The notes: generated from the sequence alone by a model not told the origin. A stretch of 32,807 nt of DNA from Bacteroidia bacterium (GCA_025362575.1 JANYIQ010000105.1:1-32807); one strand, 5' to 3'; numbered from the stretch's first letter, positions 16,031 through 23,780 are shown. Program-made: numbers and translations.

Positions 16031-16971
16031 ATAAAACTTACAACATATTAGTTACAGGCTGTGGCGGCGATATTGGTCAAAGCATCGGGAAGATCTTAAA
16101 ATCCGATAAATTTTTCAAAAGTGTTATTGGCTGCGACATGAATGATGAGCATGCCGGTAAATTTATTTTTGATATCTGCGAGAAAATTCCTGCATGCCGT
16201 GCCGAAAATTATTTCGAAGTTCTAGAAGGCATTGTAAAAAAATATGCCATCGACATTATTTTGCCGGTCTCAGAGCCTGAATTAAGATTTTTTACCGAAA
16301 GAAAAATAAGCAGTCAGATATCAGGAAAACCATTGATCACTGCCAATTTAAAAGCTATGGAAATTGGTTTTGATAAATTAAAGACTGCTCAGTTTTTAAA
16401 AACCGAAAACCTGATCTATCCTGAAACAACTCTTATCAGTGAAGTTCTTCAACCTAAACTTCCCATGATCCTGAAAGACCGGACGGGATCAGGAAGCAAG
16501 GCCTTATTCCTGGTTAAAGATTTTGAGGAATTTGAATTCTATAAGAAGAAATATCCCGGATACATACTTCAGCAATATCTGGAAAACGCGAATGAAGAAT
16601 ATACCTGTGGATTATTCAGAGATGCAAAAGGAAACATTAGAATATTAAATTACAAACGCAAGTTGATGGGCGGCTTCTCAGGATACGGTCTTGTAGTCGA
16701 GAACAAACAAATAGATGATCTGCTTTATCAAATTGCAAAAAAAATTGATTTAAGAGGCTCCATTAATGTTCAGTTACGTTTAACGGAAAAGGGCCCAATG
16801 GTCTTTGAAATTAATCCGCGTTTTTCAAGTACTGTTATGTTCAGACACATGATGGGATTTAAAGATGTGATCTGGAGCATTCAGGATGTTCTTGGATCAG
16901 GCATTGACAATTACACTCCTCCACCTGCAGGCAAAAAATTTTATAAGGGATTTTATGAATACATTGATTAA
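16027..16971 (+). CDS. ATP-grasp domain enzyme, carbamoyl-phosphate-synthase-like
   Basis: A 314-residue protein starting at TTG in a TTGA overlap with the phosphoesterase. The N-terminus ILVTGCGGDIGQSIGKIL is a pre-ATP-grasp Rossmann segment. The ATP-grasp core has PMILKDRTGSGSKALFLV (ATP-binding lysine and small loop), LQQYLENANEEYTCGLF and MVFEINPRFSSTV (about residues 257-269), whose glutamate and asparagine would bind magnesium. Such enzymes form an acyl-phosphate and join it to an amine or other nucleophile. Here it probably attaches an amino acid or small acid to an amino group of the sugar. It overlaps pseI by 17 bases. Substrates are unknown; family assignment is secure. Confidence 0.85.
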   Translation: MNKTYNILVTGCGGDIGQSIGKILKSDKFFKSVIGCDMNDEHAGKFIFDICEKIPACRAENYFEVLEGIVKKYAIDIILPVSEPELRFFTERKISSQISGKPLITANLKAMEIGFDKLKTAQFLKTENLIYPETTLISEVLQPKLPMILKDRTGSGSKALFLVKDFEEFEFYKKKYPGYILQQYLENANEEYTCGLFRDAKGNIRILNYKRKLMGGFSGYGLVVENKQIDDLLYQIAKKIDLRGSINVQLRLTEKGPMVFEINPRFSSTVMFRHMMGFKDVIWSIQDVLGSGIDNYTPPPAGKKFYKGFYEYID

Positions 16972-18010
16972 ACCAATCCGATTTGGAAATATTATGGTGA
17001 GTGATCAGCACAAACCTTTTATAATTGCCGAAATGAGCGGCAACCATAACCAATCTCTCGAAAGAGCATTTGCCCTGGTTGATGCTGCTGCTGAAGCCGG
17101 AGCTCATGCTTTAAAATTGCAGACCTACACAGCAGACACCATCACTATGAAAGGGGCCTTTAAAATTGACGATAAAACTTCTTTATGGAACGGCGAAGAA
17201 TTGCATGAACTTTATGGTAAGGCATCTACACCATGGGAATGGCATGAACCTATTTTTAACCGCGCTAAAGAAAAAGGAATGCTTGCTTTCAGTTCTCCCT
17301 TTGATGAAACTTCGGTGGATTTTCTTGAGAAACTAAATGTTCCGGCTTATAAAATTGCTTCTTTCGAAAACACACATCATCCATTACTCAAAAAAGTAGC
17401 AAGAACCGGCAAGCCCGTTATTATGTCAACCGGGGTTTCAACTTTAAAAGATATTGAGGAGAGTGTTAAGGTATTAAAAGACAATGGATGCGAACAGATC
17501 GTATTATTGAAATGTACCAGCACCTACCCTTCTTCACCAGAAAACACCAATTTAAACGCGATACCACGTTTAAGAGAATTGTTTGATTGCATGGTTGGTC
17601 TATCTGATCATACAATGGGTATTGGTGCTTCGGTGGCTGCCATTGCTTTAGGAGCCCGCGTTATTGAAAAACATTTTACCATGAGCAGAGACGATGGTGG
17701 AGTTGACAGTGCTTTTTCATTAGAACCGGATGAACTAAAAGCACTTGTGGTTGAAACAGAAAGAGCTTATTTAGCCATGGGTAGTGATTTTATAGGTGTA
17801 CAGGAAACTGAAAAAAGCTCTTTGAATTTCAAACGCTCCATATATATTTCAGAGGATATTAAAGCCGGGCAACTTATCAGTCCTGAAAACATAAGAGTGA
17901 TAAGGCCTGCTTTAGGTCTCGCTCCAAAATATTACGATGTTGTAATAGGTAAAAAGGCAAAAACAGATCTGCAAAAAGGAAAACCATTATCTATGGATGA
18001 TCTGATCTAG
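16955..18010 (+). CDS. pseI: Pseudaminic acid synthase
   Basis: A 351-residue NeuB-type synthase. I start it at the ATG at 16955, because homologs begin just before the PFIIAEMSGNHNQSLERAFA motif; a longer reading from 16886 would lie deep in the upstream gene. The TIM-barrel part has HALKLQTYTADTITM, YKIASFENTHHPLLKKVA, IMSTGVSTLKDIEE, LLKCTSTYPSSPEN, GLSDHTMGIG and VIEKHFTMSRDDGGVDSAFS. A C-terminal antifreeze-like SAF domain follows (about residues 290-351: RSIYISEDIKAGQLI). The reaction condenses 2,4-diacetamido-2,4,6-trideoxy-L-altrose with phosphoenolpyruvate to give pseudaminic acid. EMSGNHN is typical of PseI rather than NeuB or LegI. Confidence 0.92.
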   Translation: MNTLIKPIRFGNIMVSDQHKPFIIAEMSGNHNQSLERAFALVDAAAEAGAHALKLQTYTADTITMKGAFKIDDKTSLWNGEELHELYGKASTPWEWHEPIFNRAKEKGMLAFSSPFDETSVDFLEKLNVPAYKIASFENTHHPLLKKVARTGKPVIMSTGVSTLKDIEESVKVLKDNGCEQIVLLKCTSTYPSSPENTNLNAIPRLRELFDCMVGLSDHTMGIGASVAAIALGARVIEKHFTMSRDDGGVDSAFSLEPDELKALVVETERAYLAMGSDFIGVQETEKSSLNFKRSIYISEDIKAGQLISPENIRVIRPALGLAPKYYDVVIGKKAKTDLQKGKPLSMDDLI

Positions 18011-18011
18011 A

Positions 18012-19337
18012 ATGATGTCTTATTTCAAATTATTTTTTTACTACAAGCTTGCCCTTCTCAAAAATATTTTTGGTTCATCTGCCCCTTCTGCTTTTAACGA
18101 TTCAATAAAAACCAATTTCAGGGATCAAAGTTACCGCTATCCCGAAAAAGCTACTAAAGACCTGTTCATCTGCTTTAAGGTCTTCAAAACCATCTTTCTT
18201 TCCCAGCTCCGAAAAACAGAAGTTAAATTCAACAGATCTTCATCCGGAATTGCCCTATTTGATGGCGATATACGTCATGCCCAAACCCGATTTGATTACG
18301 TAAAATACCTTAGTGGCGACGACGCGAAAGTTCTGATAGGCCGTTCTCAGCTCTTAAATAGTCCTTCTCCTTTAATATCTCTGTTCACCATTTTACTGAG
18401 TGCATTGTGGTTTCCTTTCATTTTACCACTTTCCCTTTTTTCAAAAAATAAGCTTCGTTATCCCTTGCATTTCCTAGGCACCATCGAAGCCTTTCATTTG
18501 TTATACTTATTGAAATTTCATGGGATCAATAAACTTCATTTTTTCTGCATCTATGAGAACGACGCCAATCTACTTGCGTATTCGCTGATGAAATCTAAGA
18601 TATTCATTAATAAGATCACATCAGAAGCACCTTTGTCAGTTTGGAATAAGTGCATTGTTGCTGACACGGTGAGTTTTTGTTTTCAATATCAGGAAGAAGA
18701 ATATAATTTATTCAGATCAACAATGCATGTAAACGCCTTTCAGCATTGGATCCCGGAGGCTTCTGTTGAATTAATACCAATTTACTTAAACAAAAGACCT
18801 GAAATAATTAAAAATACAATTGGTTTCTACTCAAGCGCAATGTGGCTAAGGGAAAAAACCGGTCGTGTTGACCTTAAAATAGATGCGGTTGAAAATGAAA
18901 ACAAATTACTCAGCTATCTCCTGAATTTCATAAACGAAAACAAAAAATACAAATTGACTCTTTTTTTGCATCCGCTGGAAAAACAAAACATTAAAGAAGC
19001 CATGGAATATTACAAGGGTTTGAATCCGGAAATTGAAATAGCTGATGCTTCACTTAAAAATTCCTTTCAGTTCTTTAATGCGGATGTTGTGGTTACCTTA
19101 TACTCAACCCTATTATTTGAACGCCTTTTCTGGGGTTTCAAAACCCTTATCATGCCTATGGGCCTGAAGGATTTTCCCATTAAAGGCTCTTTCCTTAATA
19201 CGATCTGTTGTATAGACGAAAAAGATCTTAAAAACAAACTAAGCCTGGCTATAGAGCAGGATACGAATACATTCTTCTCAAAGAATAATATTAGTGCTTG
19301 CCGCTACTCTGAATACGAAATTTTCAAATCTCATTAA
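18012..19337 (+). CDS. Unassigned protein, candidate nonulosonate transferase
   Basis: A 441-residue protein of no family I can name with confidence. Hydrophobic stretches near residues 120-145 (FTILLSALWFPFILPLSLF) could be a membrane segment or buried helix. The C-terminal half has features resembling bacterial sialyl- and polysialyltransferases with a GT-B fold: LFLHPLEK with an HP pair (His320, Pro321), and LYSTLLFERLFWG with a Ser-Thr pair (365-366) followed by a glutamate, at the spacing where those enzymes bind CMP-sialic acid. It starts two bases after pseI and lies inside the nonulosonate gene set, so transfer of CMP-pseudaminic acid is a reasonable hypothesis. This is inference; no close homolog is known to me. 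Confidence 0.6.
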   Translation: MMSYFKLFFYYKLALLKNIFGSSAPSAFNDSIKTNFRDQSYRYPEKATKDLFICFKVFKTIFLSQLRKTEVKFNRSSSGIALFDGDIRHAQTRFDYVKYLSGDDAKVLIGRSQLLNSPSPLISLFTILLSALWFPFILPLSLFSKNKLRYPLHFLGTIEAFHLLYLLKFHGINKLHFFCIYENDANLLAYSLMKSKIFINKITSEAPLSVWNKCIVADTVSFCFQYQEEEYNLFRSTMHVNAFQHWIPEASVELIPIYLNKRPEIIKNTIGFYSSAMWLREKTGRVDLKIDAVENENKLLSYLLNFINENKKYKLTLFLHPLEKQNIKEAMEYYKGLNPEIEIADASLKNSFQFFNADVVVTLYSTLLFERLFWGFKTLIMPMGLKDFPIKGSFLNTICCIDEKDLKNKLSLAIEQDTNTFFSKNNISACRYSEYEIFKSH

Positions 19338-19365
19338 CTATTATTAGATTTAATCAAAGATACAG

Positions 19366-20481
19366 ATGAACGAACTGATCAAATTTAATATTCCCTATTT
19401 TTCAGGCAAGGAAAAGATCTTTGTGCAGGAAGCTATTGAAAACAAAAAGATCTCAGGAGATGGTCCATTCACTCAAAAATGTCAACTGTTCTTTGAAAAG
19501 CGATACGGATTCAAAAAAGTATTCTTAACCACTTCTTGCACAGATGCACTGGAAATGACGTCCATTCTGCTAAATATCAAAGATGGTGATGAAGTTATTT
19601 TACCATCCTACACCTTTGTTTCAACTGCGAATGCTTTTTTATTAAGAGGTGCCAAATTAATATTTGCCGACTCGGGTAATGACAATCCAAATATAGATGT
19701 AAAAACCATTGAATCTCTGATCACCCCAAAAACAAAGGCGCTTGTGATCATGCATTATGCGGGCATTGCCTGTGATATGGATGAGATAATGATTCTTGTA
19801 AAAAAACATAATTTGTTTTTAGTTGAGGATGCGGCATTGGGCTTGGATTCTTTTTATAAAGGAAAAGCCTTGGGTAGTTTCGGGCATTTATCTACATTCT
19901 CGTTTCATGATACCAAAAATATTTATTGCGGCGAAGGTGGGATGCTGGTAATTAACGATGAGCAATTCATTAAACGTGCTGAGATCATTCGCGAAAAAGG
20001 AACCAATAGAAGTGCTTTTTTCAGAGGAGAAGTTGATAAATATGGCTGGGCCGATATTGGATCTTCATTTTTACCTTCGGATATGCTTGCAGCCTTTTTA
20101 TGGGCACAACTCGAAGCCATTGAGTTAATACAAACCAAACGCGTTGAGATCTGGAATTATTATTACAATGCCCTAAAAAGCCTGGTATCATTGCCTCTTA
20201 TAGATCCTAACAAAAAAATGAACGGAAGCATTTTTTACTTTACCTGTAAAAGCTCTGACGAGAGAACAACTTTGATTACACATCTGAAAAATAAAGGAAT
20301 ACAAAGTTCTTTTCATTATCAGTCTCTGCACAAAAGTTCTTTTTTTGTAGCACAAAATAAAACGCTGATCAATTCCGATAAATACTCTGATCGTTTATTG
20401 AGATTGCCTTTGTATCCGGATCTAACAACGGAGCAATTGGGCACAATAACAAGTGCTGTTATTGATTTCTTCAGGAAATAA
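19366..20481 (+). CDS. DegT/DnrJ/EryC1/StrS sugar aminotransferase, WecE/RffA-like
   Basis: A 371-residue PLP-dependent aminotransferase. It begins FNIPYFSGKEKIFVQEAI and shows GDGPFTQKCQ, TTSCTDALEM, LPSYTFVSTANAF and VEDAALG (Asp155 for the pyridine nitrogen). The PLP lysine is Lys184 in FSFHDTKNIYCGEGGM. The FHDTKN and GDGPFT forms match the WecE/RffA branch, which makes dTDP-4-amino-4,6-dideoxygalactose, more than PseC. It therefore probably supplies an amino-dideoxyhexose for the glycan, though a role as PseC substitute cannot be ruled out from sequence alone. It is the last gene of the + strand locus and converges on the GIY-YIG gene. Confidence 0.87.
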   Translation: MNELIKFNIPYFSGKEKIFVQEAIENKKISGDGPFTQKCQLFFEKRYGFKKVFLTTSCTDALEMTSILLNIKDGDEVILPSYTFVSTANAFLLRGAKLIFADSGNDNPNIDVKTIESLITPKTKALVIMHYAGIACDMDEIMILVKKHNLFLVEDAALGLDSFYKGKALGSFGHLSTFSFHDTKNIYCGEGGMLVINDEQFIKRAEIIREKGTNRSAFFRGEVDKYGWADIGSSFLPSDMLAAFLWAQLEAIELIQTKRVEIWNYYYNALKSLVSLPLIDPNKKMNGSIFYFTCKSSDERTTLITHLKNKGIQSSFHYQSLHKSSFFVAQNKTLINSDKYSDRLLRLPLYPDLTTEQLGTITSAVIDFFRK

Positions 20482-20527
20482 TCATTTACGTAATTAGCTC
20501 AAGGGTAAAGACAAAACACTCTAAATT

Positions 20528-20620
20528 CAGATTGCTTCCCGCTTCGTTCCTTGCGGTCGCTACGACGATGTCACGAGAGTTCGTCATTGCGAATGCAGCG
20601 CAGCGGAATGAAGCAATCTG
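20528..20620. repeat. REP-like palindromic repeat, full inverted pair
   Basis: The outer arms CAGATTGCTTC (20528-20538) and GAAGCAATCTG (20610-20620) are perfect inverted complements of 11 bases, around an imperfectly paired core that contains CGTCATTGCGAA. The element is 93 bases long, GC-richer than its surroundings, and ends 11 bases beyond the stop of the GIY-YIG gene. Similar GTCATTGCGA/GAAGCAATCT palindromes recur in many bacterial genomes. It may also serve as a transcription stop between the two converging gene sets, since no ordinary terminator is seen after the aminotransferase. Confidence 0.8.
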
Positions 20621-20631
20621 TCCATTAACGA

Positions 20632-20931
20632 TCACCAATTCAAAACTTCTTCGTATAAATCCTTCCAATCTGGATTTACTGAATTGATCAATTCCTCCTT
20701 CTTCTTTCTCGAGCCTCCCTTAATTTGCTTTTCTCGCGAAATGGCCTCTTCTATATTATGAAAGCCTTCATAATAAACCAACTTAGCTAAATTATATTTT
20801 GCCGTAAAAGAGCTTGGATAGACTTTATTCTTATGCTCTGAAATTCTTTTCTTTAAGTCGGAGGTAACGCCGGTATATAAAGTAGAGTTAGTTTTATTTG
20901 TTACAATATAAACAGCACCTCCACGTTTCAT
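20632..20931 (-). CDS. Small single-domain GIY-YIG endonuclease-like protein
   Basis: A 99-residue protein consisting only of the GIY-YIG nuclease domain (UPF0213/YhbQ-like size). The signature reads VYIVTNKTNSTLYTGVT (YIV and YTG replace GIY and YIG), followed by the conserved arginine in DLKKRISEHK, the catalytic glutamate in ISREKQIKGGSRKKKEELI, and the C-terminal NPDWKDLYEEVL typical of this group. Family members are thought to cut DNA, but for most small ones no role is known. The gene stands alone between pyrH and the glycan locus, with palindromic repeats on both sides, which suggests that nuclease and repeats belong together. It is oriented with the translation genes but has no clear promoter of its own. 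Confidence 0.88.
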   Translation of the reverse strand: MKRGGAVYIVTNKTNSTLYTGVTSDLKKRISEHKNKVYPSSFTAKYNLAKLVYYEGFHNIEEAISREKQIKGGSRKKKEELINSVNPDWKDLYEEVLNW

Positions 20932-20970
20932 AGATTAATCATTTCGCTAATTTAATGATTTCGTAAAGGG

Positions 20971-21009
20971 CAGATTACTTCGCTCCACTCCGTTCCGCTC
21001 GTAATGACG
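20971..21009. repeat. REP-like half repeat upstream of the GIY-YIG gene
   Basis: A 39-base unit starting CAGATTACTTC and ending GTAATGACG. It has the same length and the same ends as the reverse complement of the right half (20582-20620) of the full repeat at 20528-20620 (CAGATTGCTTC ... GCAATGACG); the interiors differ. It lies 39 bases before the GIY-YIG start. The following bases 21018-21040 hold a further short inverted repeat (ATCAC/GTGAT), possibly a decayed second arm. Confidence 0.7.
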
Positions 21010-21072
21010 TCGCCTTGAATCACCTTTCGGTCGTGATGATGTTCTAATTGAGTTTCGTTTCTAAGGTAATCT

Positions 21073-21780
21073 CTAAACCTCCACTAAAGTTCCTACCTTA
21101 TCACCTTTAAGAAGCATTTGCAAATTTCCTTTTTTGTTCATATCAAAAACAATGATCGGCAAATTATTTTCTTTGCAAAGTGTAAAAGCGGTCATGTCCA
21201 TTACCTCTAAACTTTTTTCGTAAAGCTCTTCGAATTTAATGGTATCGTATTTTTTAGCGCTGCTGTCTTTTTCAGGATCGGCTGTGTAAATTCCATCTAC
21301 CCGTGTTCCTTTTAAAATAACATTCGCTTCAATTTCAATGGCTCTTAATGCTGCTGCTGTATCTGTTGTGAAATAAGGGTTTCCGGTGCCTGCACCAAAA
21401 ATAACCACTCTTCCTTTTTCTAAATGGCGAACTGCTTTACGGCGAATGAATGGCTCGCAAATTTGTTCCATTTTAATGGCGCTCTGTAAACGTGTTTGCA
21501 CTCCTAATCCTTCCAATGCCGCCTGAATGGCCATTGAATTAATTACTGTGGCTAACATACCCATGTAATCGCCGTGTACACGATCCATTCCGCCTTTTTC
21601 GGCCTGTATGCCTCTGAAAATATTTCCCCCGCCAATTACAATGGCGATCTGACAACCGGCGTTGTAGGCTTCCTTAATTTCCTTTGCGTACTCCATCAAG
21701 CGATCCTGATCGATACCAAAACCTTTTTTGCCCATTAGGGCCTCTCCTGATAATTTTAATAATACTCTTTTATATTTCAT
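21073..21780 (-). CDS. pyrH: UMP kinase
   Basis: A 235-residue bacterial UMP kinase of the amino acid kinase fold, which phosphorylates UMP to UDP with ATP. Motifs: [18 protein letters not shown] at the N-terminus, [13 protein letters not shown] (phosphate-binding glycines), [35 protein letters not shown] (UMP and nucleotide binding) and [18 protein letters not shown]. The length matches the family (about 235-240). It lies 198 bases downstream of tsf and is separated from it by a strong terminator, so it probably has its own promoter in that gap. The ribosome recycling factor gene, which often follows pyrH, is not next to it here; a repeat and the GIY-YIG gene follow instead. Confidence 0.96.
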   Translation of the reverse strand: MKYKRVLLKLSGEALMGKKGFGIDQDRLMEYAKEIKEAYNAGCQIAIVIGGGNIFRGIQAEKGGMDRVHGDYMGMLATVINSMAIQAALEGLGVQTRLQSAIKMEQICEPFIRRKAVRHLEKGRVVIFGAGTGNPYFTTDTAAALRAIEIEANVILKGTRVDGIYTADPEKDSSAKKYDTIKFEELYEKSLEVMDMTAFTLCKENNLPIIVFDMNKKGNLQMLLKGDKVGTLVEV

Positions 21781-21942
21781 GTTGAGATAATTTGTTTTTT
21801 ATGGTAACATGGTATACACATCATGCCATTTAATTTTATTTTTTTAATGATGGATGTTTCATGGTTAATTTCCTGTTACAACATTCTTGTTAGAACAGAT
21901 CCTTCGTGACGATTCATTGTGACGAAGGCTGACATAGTACAC

Positions 21943-21972
21943 AAAAAAAATCCCGACCTAATGGTCGGGATT
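21943..21972 (-). terminator. Rho-independent terminator after tsf
   Basis: Read on the - strand, a perfect 10-base stem AATCCCGACC/GGTCGGGATT with a 4-base loop is followed by a run of eight or more T. It begins seven bases after the tsf stop codon, so it should end the ribosomal-protein transcript efficiently. Confidence 0.92.
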
Positions 21973-21978
21973 CAATTT

Positions 21979-22797
21979 TTAAGATAAAGAAAAGCGTTTG
22001 AAACCTGTTACGGTCAGATCTTTATTTATGCTTTGTAAATATTGACGGATCGATAATTTATTATCTTTAATATACTCCTGGTTCAATAAAGTAGATTCTT
22101 TGTAGAACTTATTTAATTTACCGGCAGCAATTTTTTCCACCATGTCTTCAGGTTTACCTTCTGCGCGAATTTGTTCGCGTGCAATTTCCAATTCTCTCTC
22201 TAAGATCGATGCATCTACATCATCTTTATCAAGGGCAACCGGTGCCATAGCGGCAGTTTGCATAGCAACATTCTTTGCAGCTTCATCATCAATATCTTTA
22301 TTGAAACCAACAACTACCGCTAAACGATTACCCGGGTGATTGTATGCAACAACTTTTTCGCCGGCAACTGCATTGAAATATCCAATGTCAATTTTCTCTC
22401 CGATCTTACCAATTTGCTCCATGAATTTATCGGCAATTGTAATTTCAGAATTATAAGGCAATGCTTTAAGTGCATCAATACTTGCCGGTTTTTTCTCTAA
22501 AGCGATGGTTGCAACCGTATCCGCAAACTTAATGAAATCTTCATTTTTTGCAACGAAATCAGTTTCGCAATTCACACTAATAACAATTCCGTTCTTAGAA
22601 TTTGTTTTTGCGAGAACTACTCCTTCTTTTGCATCTCTGTCGGCACGATTAGCGGCAACTTTTGCGCCTTTTTTACGCAAAAAATCCACTGCTTGTTCAA
22701 AGTCACCATTGGTTTCTTCCAATGCTTTTTTGCAATCCATCATACCTGCGCCTGTTTGCTGGCGTAATTTGTTTACATCTGCTGCTGTGATAGCCAT
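21979..22797 (-). CDS. tsf: Translation elongation factor Ts
   Basis: A 272-residue EF-Ts, the nucleotide exchange factor that regenerates EF-Tu-GTP. The N-terminal UBA-like domain is classical: ITAADVNKLRQQTGAGMMDC, then KKALEETNGDFEQAVDFLRK. The core carries the TDFVAKNEDF motif (residues around 77-88), which contacts EF-Tu, and later HPGNRLAVVVGFN and VAMQTAAMAP. Length is close to the E. coli protein (283). It lies 92 bases downstream of rpsB, with a hairpin in between that may lower or tune its expression relative to S2, and is followed by a strong terminator. Confidence 0.97.
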   Translation of the reverse strand: MAITAADVNKLRQQTGAGMMDCKKALEETNGDFEQAVDFLRKKGAKVAANRADRDAKEGVVLAKTNSKNGIVISVNCETDFVAKNEDFIKFADTVATIALEKKPASIDALKALPYNSEITIADKFMEQIGKIGEKIDIGYFNAVAGEKVVAYNHPGNRLAVVVGFNKDIDDEAAKNVAMQTAAMAPVALDKDDVDASILERELEIAREQIRAEGKPEDMVEKIAAGKLNKFYKESTLLNQEYIKDNKLSIRQYLQSINKDLTVTGFKRFSLS

Positions 22798-22833
22798 AAT
22801 TTTATTTTTTATTTGTTATTTATATTTCTAGTT

Positions 22834-22867
22834 AAAAAAAACGGTCAGCCTGTTTCCAGAGTGACCG
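22834..22867 (-). terminator. Hairpin with T run between rpsB and tsf, possible attenuator
   Basis: On the - strand a stem CGGTCA/TGACCG (22862-22867 pairing with 22842-22847), with a second inner CTG/CAG pairing, is followed by eight T. It lies 22 bases after the rpsB stop inside what is otherwise one operon, so it looks like a partial terminator. It is weaker than the one after tsf because the stem is interrupted. Confidence 0.65.
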
Positions 22868-22889
22868 CTTAATAATTTATATGATACTA

Positions 22890-23750
22890 TTATTTTTTTA
22901 CTGCGCTCACTCTTTTGCGTGGTTTACGAGCTGCCCCTTTATCACCACTTTCTTCTTCGTTACTAGCACCTTTAATGTTAAGGCCTGCTACTAACTCTTC
23001 TGCTTCATGTTTAGAATCTTCTTTAGTTTCTTTTTCTTCGGCAGCTTGTGCTTCTTTATCCATTTTACGCTCAGCTAATCCTTCTTTAATAGCGATGCTC
23101 ATTAGGTCAGTGATATAAGCGATAGAAGTAGAAGCATCATCATTTGCAGGAATAGCGTAATCTACTTCATTTGGATTTGAATTTGTATCAACGATCGCAA
23201 AAGTTGGAATGTTTAAACGTTTTGCTTCTTTAACTGCGATATGTTCTTTGGTGATATCAACAATAAATAAAGCAGCAGGTAAACGAGATAATTCAGCCAT
23301 TGAACCAAACTGAGTCTCTAATTTAGCTCTCTCACGAGAAAACTGTAAACGTTCTTTCTTAGAAATATTCTCATAAGTACCATCTGTTTGCATTTTATCT
23401 AACTGCGCCATACGACGGATAGATTTACGGATAGTTGCAAAATTGGTTAACATACCGCCCGGCCAACGCTCAGTAACATAAGGCATGTTAAGAGGCTTAA
23501 TTCTCTCAGCTACGATATCTTTTGCCTGTTTTTTAGTAGCAACAAATAATATTTTTTTACCTGAACGCGCAATTTGTTTCAAAGCATCAGCTGCTTCGTC
23601 AACTTTGGCAACAGTTTTATTTAAATCGATAATGTGAATACCGTTTTTTTCTGCGTATATATAAGGAGCCATCGCTGGATTCCATTTACGCTTAAGGTGC
23701 CCAAAGTGTGCACCGGCTTCAAGTAGTTCGTTAAAAGTTGTTCTAGGCAT
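22890..23750 (-). CDS. rpsB: 30S ribosomal protein S2
   Basis: A 286-residue S2 protein. The conserved body is clear: LLEAGAHFGHLKRKWNPAMA, YIYAEKNGIHIIDLNKTV, ILFVATKKQAKDIVAE, YVTERWPGGMLTNFATIRKS, LPAALFIVDITKEHIAVKEA and IVDTNSNPNEVDYAIPANDD. It is about 45 residues longer than the E. coli protein because of a charged, low-complexity tail from about residue 230 (rich in Glu, Lys and Ala, ending KPRKRVSAVKK), which is common in Bacteroidota. It binds the 30S subunit late in assembly and helps hold S1. It follows rpsI by 30 bases and probably shares the rplM promoter. Confidence 0.97.
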   Translation of the reverse strand: MPRTTFNELLEAGAHFGHLKRKWNPAMAPYIYAEKNGIHIIDLNKTVAKVDEAADALKQIARSGKKILFVATKKQAKDIVAERIKPLNMPYVTERWPGGMLTNFATIRKSIRRMAQLDKMQTDGTYENISKKERLQFSRERAKLETQFGSMAELSRLPAALFIVDITKEHIAVKEAKRLNIPTFAIVDTNSNPNEVDYAIPANDDASTSIAYITDLMSIAIKEGLAERKMDKEAQAAEEKETKEDSKHEAEELVAGLNIKGASNEEESGDKGAARKPRKRVSAVKK

Positions 23751-23780
23751 TTTTTCTTTTGTAAATTATAAAATAAAATA

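Noticed and set aside
16886-16954. An upstream start for pseI
   Set aside because: The extra residues lie in the ATP-grasp gene and have no counterpart in PseI proteins, which begin close to the ATG at 16955.
20486-20668. A 60-residue reading frame on the - strand
   Set aside because: It is mostly the translation of the palindromic repeat and overlaps the GIY-YIG gene; no conserved protein pattern.
21900-21928. The CCTTCGT/ACGAAGG inverted repeat upstream of pyrH as an operator or mobile repeat
   Set aside because: Only seven paired bases around a 15-base centre; no second copy seen in the window, so it is too weak to call.
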